Positions 61,704 to 64,000 of a stretch of DNA of 64,000 nt are shown here, piece by piece. The position numbers were made by a program, and so were the translations under genes. Source of the DNA: Dehalococcoidia bacterium UBA1152 (GTDB taxonomy: Bacteria > Chloroflexota > Dehalococcoidia > Lucifugimonadales > UBA2962); contig DBZU01000074.1 in NCBI GenBank assembly GCA_002311285.1, positions 71,017 through 135,016 on the forward strand, in the 5' to 3' direction. The notes beneath the pieces are model-generated. The model did not search any database. It was not told the DNA's origin and saw nothing but the letters and a program-made list of their open reading frames with translations. How positions within the stretch are numbered: the first letter of the stretch is position 1; the number at the start of each line of letters is the position of its first letter.

Positions 61704-62564
61704 TTATTTGCGGCCGTTTTTAATAAACACTTCTGAGTTATGATCAGTTGACGGGTTCATAGAGCCGGATCTAAATCCTTCTAGATCTACGGTCACGTAT
61801 TTATAGCCTAACGATTTTAAGCCAATTGTGATTTTCTCTTTGATTTTTGGGGATAATAATTTATCTAAGTCAGCAAGCGGCACCTCTATTCTGGCTATAG
61901 AATTGTGATCACGCACTCTAAGTTGATTAAAACCAATATCCTTCAATAATTCTTCAGCCGCTCCAATCCGCTTTAATATACCGGTCGAAATCGATGTTCC
62001 GTAAGGAACTCTGGAAGCAAGGCATGCCTGTGCCGGTTTATCCCATGTGGGCAGTTTCATTCTCTTAGACAGGGCCCGTATTTCTGTTTTAGTTAGTCCA
62101 ACTTCTGCTAAAGGGCTGATTATTCCATGCTCGGTTGCTGCTTTTAAACCTGGCCTGTAATCGTCGAGATCGTCCAGGTTGGTTCCATTAGCCACAGTTT
62201 TATAATTTAAATTTGTAGCTAATTCCAGAAGTCTTTGGTAAAGAGTGTCTTTACAAAAATAACATCTGTTTGGTTTATTGGCTTTATATTCAGGCCTTTC
62301 AATTTCATCTGTTTCTATAACCTGACAAAGGAATCCAGATCTATCAGCCACAGAAATAGCTTCTTTAAGCTCTCTATCGGTGATACTTGGTGATTTAGCT
62401 ATTACAGCTAACGATTTATTTCCTAACACTTGGTGCGCTACGGACGCCAACAGAGCACTATCAACGCCGCCTGAGTATGCAACAATCAAAGAATCACTTA
62501 AAGCCACCCTCTTTTTCAGAGCAACCAATTTATTGTCTAAATCTATGGATTCAACTACATGCAT
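61704..62564 (-). CDS. larE: ATP-dependent sulfur transferase LarE
   Basis: Thiolates the pyridinium dicarboxylate precursor of the nickel-pincer cofactor used by lactate racemase-like enzymes. The PP-loop SGGVDSALLA starts at residue 31. The sulfur-donating cysteine is C181 in ACLASRVPYG. Two more cysteines, C101 and C104 (NRCYFCK), form a CxxC pair; LarE forms with three cysteines are thought to hold a 4Fe-4S cluster and act catalytically rather than sacrificially. 286 residues. larB, larC and larA are not in the window. Confidence 0.88.
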   Translation of the reverse strand: MHVVESIDLDNKLVALKKRVALSDSLIVAYSGGVDSALLASVAHQVLGNKSLAVIAKSPSITDRELKEAISVADRSGFLCQVIETDEIERPEYKANKPNRCYFCKDTLYQRLLELATNLNYKTVANGTNLDDLDDYRPGLKAATEHGIISPLAEVGLTKTEIRALSKRMKLPTWDKPAQACLASRVPYGTSISTGILKRIGAAEELLKDIGFNQLRVRDHNSIARIEVPLADLDKLLSPKIKEKITIGLKSLGYKYVTVDLEGFRSGSMNPSTDHNSEVFIKNGRK

Positions 62565-62601
62565 TAATAAATATTAATATCCTTCATTTTAAAGTTTTAC
62601 C

Positions 62602-64000
62602 TTATTCTTCTGATACAAAGTGCTTAATAACATTATTAGTTATTTTTGACACATCATTATTATAATCATTATGTGATAAAGATCCGCACCAAGATATTGA
62701 TCCTGTCGAAAAAACCGCTCCATTGTTAGGGCCTTCGAAATAAACCATGTCACCTCTAACGAGTGGATTTACTGTACCACCTTGTAAGCCATCATTTAGT
62801 AACACTTCTTCGATTACATGTTGGTATACATCTGAAAATCCATCAGTAGTGGCCAATACTAGAGCATGAGGAGGAGTCCCAAGTTCAACGTCAGCCCTGT
62901 CGATTTCAAAACCGCCAGCGCCGCCTTGCACTAATCCATAATCTCCAAATTCGTCCCCTTCATCAACCCCATCCATTATAAAAGAAACCCTAGGGTCTTT
63001 GCTTTCATCTGACTTACGATACGGGTTTGAAACATCGAAACCTTGTGAGGTAAACCCGACGCCTACTAACTGCTGAGGCGGTCGACCTCTAAATCTCCAT
63101 AGGCCGCCTAGTTCACCAGTGCTTTGATGATAATATTCACCGGGAGCCGCTTCCCATGCCTCTGTGCCTCTATGCCGCCTTACTTCTATAGAATGAGTAG
63201 AACCTTCAGCATATGATGTGACCCAATAATATCCATTGCCACCCAAGTACATATGCCTACCTCCATTCACAAGATATTCTTCTAAATAATCCAACATTTC
63301 CCCTGTCCAGTATTCCGGATGAGATCCGCTTAACACCACTTGGTATCTGTTTAACAGGTCTGCTCCTTCTAAATGCAAGTCTTCATCCGTAGCAACATCA
63401 AACTCATGGCCCATTGTTTCTAGCCAATCAACCAGGTGTAAGTCTGCATTGAATTGGTGTGCAGCCCCTTGCATATTGCTTAATAACGGGAAAACATATT
63501 TTGGCCTCATATTAAGAATAGGCCTAAGTCTTGAGGAGTGAGCAACTCCACTACCATCTGTGTGGCGATCATAGAGGCTGCGCAGTTTATTTTTGACCAT
63601 ATATCGGTCTGAGTCATTAGTTGGGTAATCCCAAGTTATTTCTGTATCTCCACCAAACAGTTTTGCATAATCTATACCCGGAGTATTCCAATGAAAATTT
63701 GCGTATGCCAGGTAGCTATTAGTAGGCACTAAAAATAAAATTGGTGCTGTAGATGTTTGTTTTGGAGGTCGGACGAAAAATGGCACATAATCTTCGGAGT
63801 CTTTTGATTTAAGACGCGCCGCGTAGACTCCGCTACGCAAATTTTCTGGAACTTTAAGCGTAAACCCTATTTGCCAATTAGCATCATCTAGGTGGTCGTC
63901 ATGAAAATGAATTGCGCTATATAATTCGGGGGCAATTTTGTAATTTTGTTCTTGACCACGCCAAAGATGTCCTGTCATTGCTCTATACGGCCGATTTACT
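62602..64000 (-). CDS. N,N-dimethylformamidase-like large subunit, C-terminal part (5' truncated by window edge)
   Basis: The frame continues without a stop past the internal ATG at 63978 to the window edge, and the extra codons (VNRPYRA) fit the family, so the gene starts beyond the window; relatives have about 750 residues and an N-terminal lectin-like domain. Visible: SAIHFHDDHLDDANW, the SGVYAARL strand, PTNSYLAYANFHW, a glutamine-amidotransferase-like region GSHPEYWT ... LGGNGYYWV, and EVRRHRGTEAWEA. Family members hydrolyse N-substituted amides with a mononuclear iron site; the substrate here is unknown. About 466 residues are inside the window. Confidence 0.85.
   Translation of the reverse strand, partial: VNRPYRAMTGHLWRGQEQNYKIAPELYSAIHFHDDHLDDANWQIGFTLKVPENLRSGVYAARLKSKDSEDYVPFFVRPPKQTSTAPILFLVPTNSYLAYANFHWNTPGIDYAKLFGGDTEITWDYPTNDSDRYMVKNKLRSLYDRHTDGSGVAHSSRLRPILNMRPKYVFPLLSNMQGAAHQFNADLHLVDWLETMGHEFDVATDEDLHLEGADLLNRYQVVLSGSHPEYWTGEMLDYLEEYLVNGGRHMYLGGNGYYWVTSYAEGSTHSIEVRRHRGTEAWEAAPGEYYHQSTGELGGLWRFRGRPPQQLVGVGFTSQGFDVSNPYRKSDESKDPRVSFIMDGVDEGDEFGDYGLVQGGAGGFEIDRADVELGTPPHALVLATTDGFSDVYQHVIEEVLLNDGLQGGTVNPLVRGDMVYFEGPNNGAVFSTGSISWCGSLSHNDYNNDVSKITNNVIKHFVSEE

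Noticed and set aside
1..64000. Mobile element, prophage, defence island, CRISPR array, tRNA or rRNA.
   Set aside because: No transposase, integrase, phage structural gene, nuclease-toxin pair, repeat-spacer array or cloverleaf-like segment was seen in genes or gaps.

Overview
The window reads as a chromosomal segment of a free-living, AT-rich bacterium and is packed with core-metabolism genes. There is no transposase, integrase, phage gene, CRISPR array, tRNA or rRNA that I can see. Several traits point to Chloroflexota, most likely a marine SAR202/Dehalococcoidia-like lineage (inference, not proven). These are an LprG-type lipoprotein next to a 14-helix MFS exporter, a form-II CoxL-type molybdenum hydroxylase with CoxD/CoxE-like helpers, ThyX instead of ThyA, a GpsA with a GTTSWGT nucleotide-binding loop, a surface protein with an LPSTG sorting-like tail, and many CaiB/crotonase/SDR genes. 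TTG start codons are frequent (lpdA, pdhA, the P1 peptidase, panB, the cysteine synthase, the second ABC permease). At least two genes look leaderless, and recF seems to start with ATT.

Layout. 1-2.1 kb: dnaJ and prmA. 2.1-6.1 kb (minus): argF-der-plsY-gpsA, covering arginine synthesis, ribosome assembly and phospholipid entry. 6.2-7.3 kb: a DUF971 protein and a HAD phosphatase. 7.3-11 kb (minus): a pantothenate operon, P1 peptidase-DUF2520 reductase-panB-panC. The two unassigned members could supply beta-alanine and the ketopantoate reductase step. 11.1-16.7 kb: lpdA-pdhA-pdhB-pdhC-thyX. 16.7-19 kb (minus): an LprG-like lipoprotein plus MFS exporter, preceded by a 40-residue zinc-ribbon microprotein. 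19.1-20.5 kb (minus): a secreted, tail-anchored surface protein with its own promoter, 5' hairpin and strong terminator. 20.7 kb: an SDR. 21.5-27.8 kb (minus): gyrB, cysteine synthase, ligA, recF.

28-31.2 kb: a cobalamin riboswitch with a terminator controlling btuF-btuC-btuD. It is followed by a CADD-type self-sacrificing enzyme (p-aminobenzoate synthesis). 32.1-40 kb: a form-II CoxL-like subunit, a MoxR ATPase (CoxD-like), a TPP enzyme, tag, fmt and a VWA protein (CoxE-like). 40-46.5 kb: two aminotransferases, a DUF1330 protein, and a branched-chain 2-oxoacid dehydrogenase (E1alpha, E1beta, E2) with lipB. The E3 subunit is probably shared with the PDH operon. 46.5-55.3 kb: two giant FtsX/MacB-type permeases and two ATPases, one ATPase fused to an AbrB-like domain. 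55.3-64 kb: a catabolic-looking group with a class IV aminotransferase, a metallo-amidohydrolase, a crotonase, a CaiB-type CoA-transferase, a GSA-aminomutase-like enzyme, an SDR, LarE, and the C-terminal part of an N,N-dimethylformamidase-like large subunit that runs off the end of the window.

The strongest leads for new biology are the four-gene pantothenate operon with an N-terminal-nucleophile peptidase, the leaderless promoters (one directly after tandem hairpins inside the end of the upstream coding sequence), the CADD homologue with every functional residue in register, the zinc-ribbon microprotein, and the paired giant-permease ABC system. Genes were named from recognisable motifs and family knowledge held in memory. 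No database search was possible.
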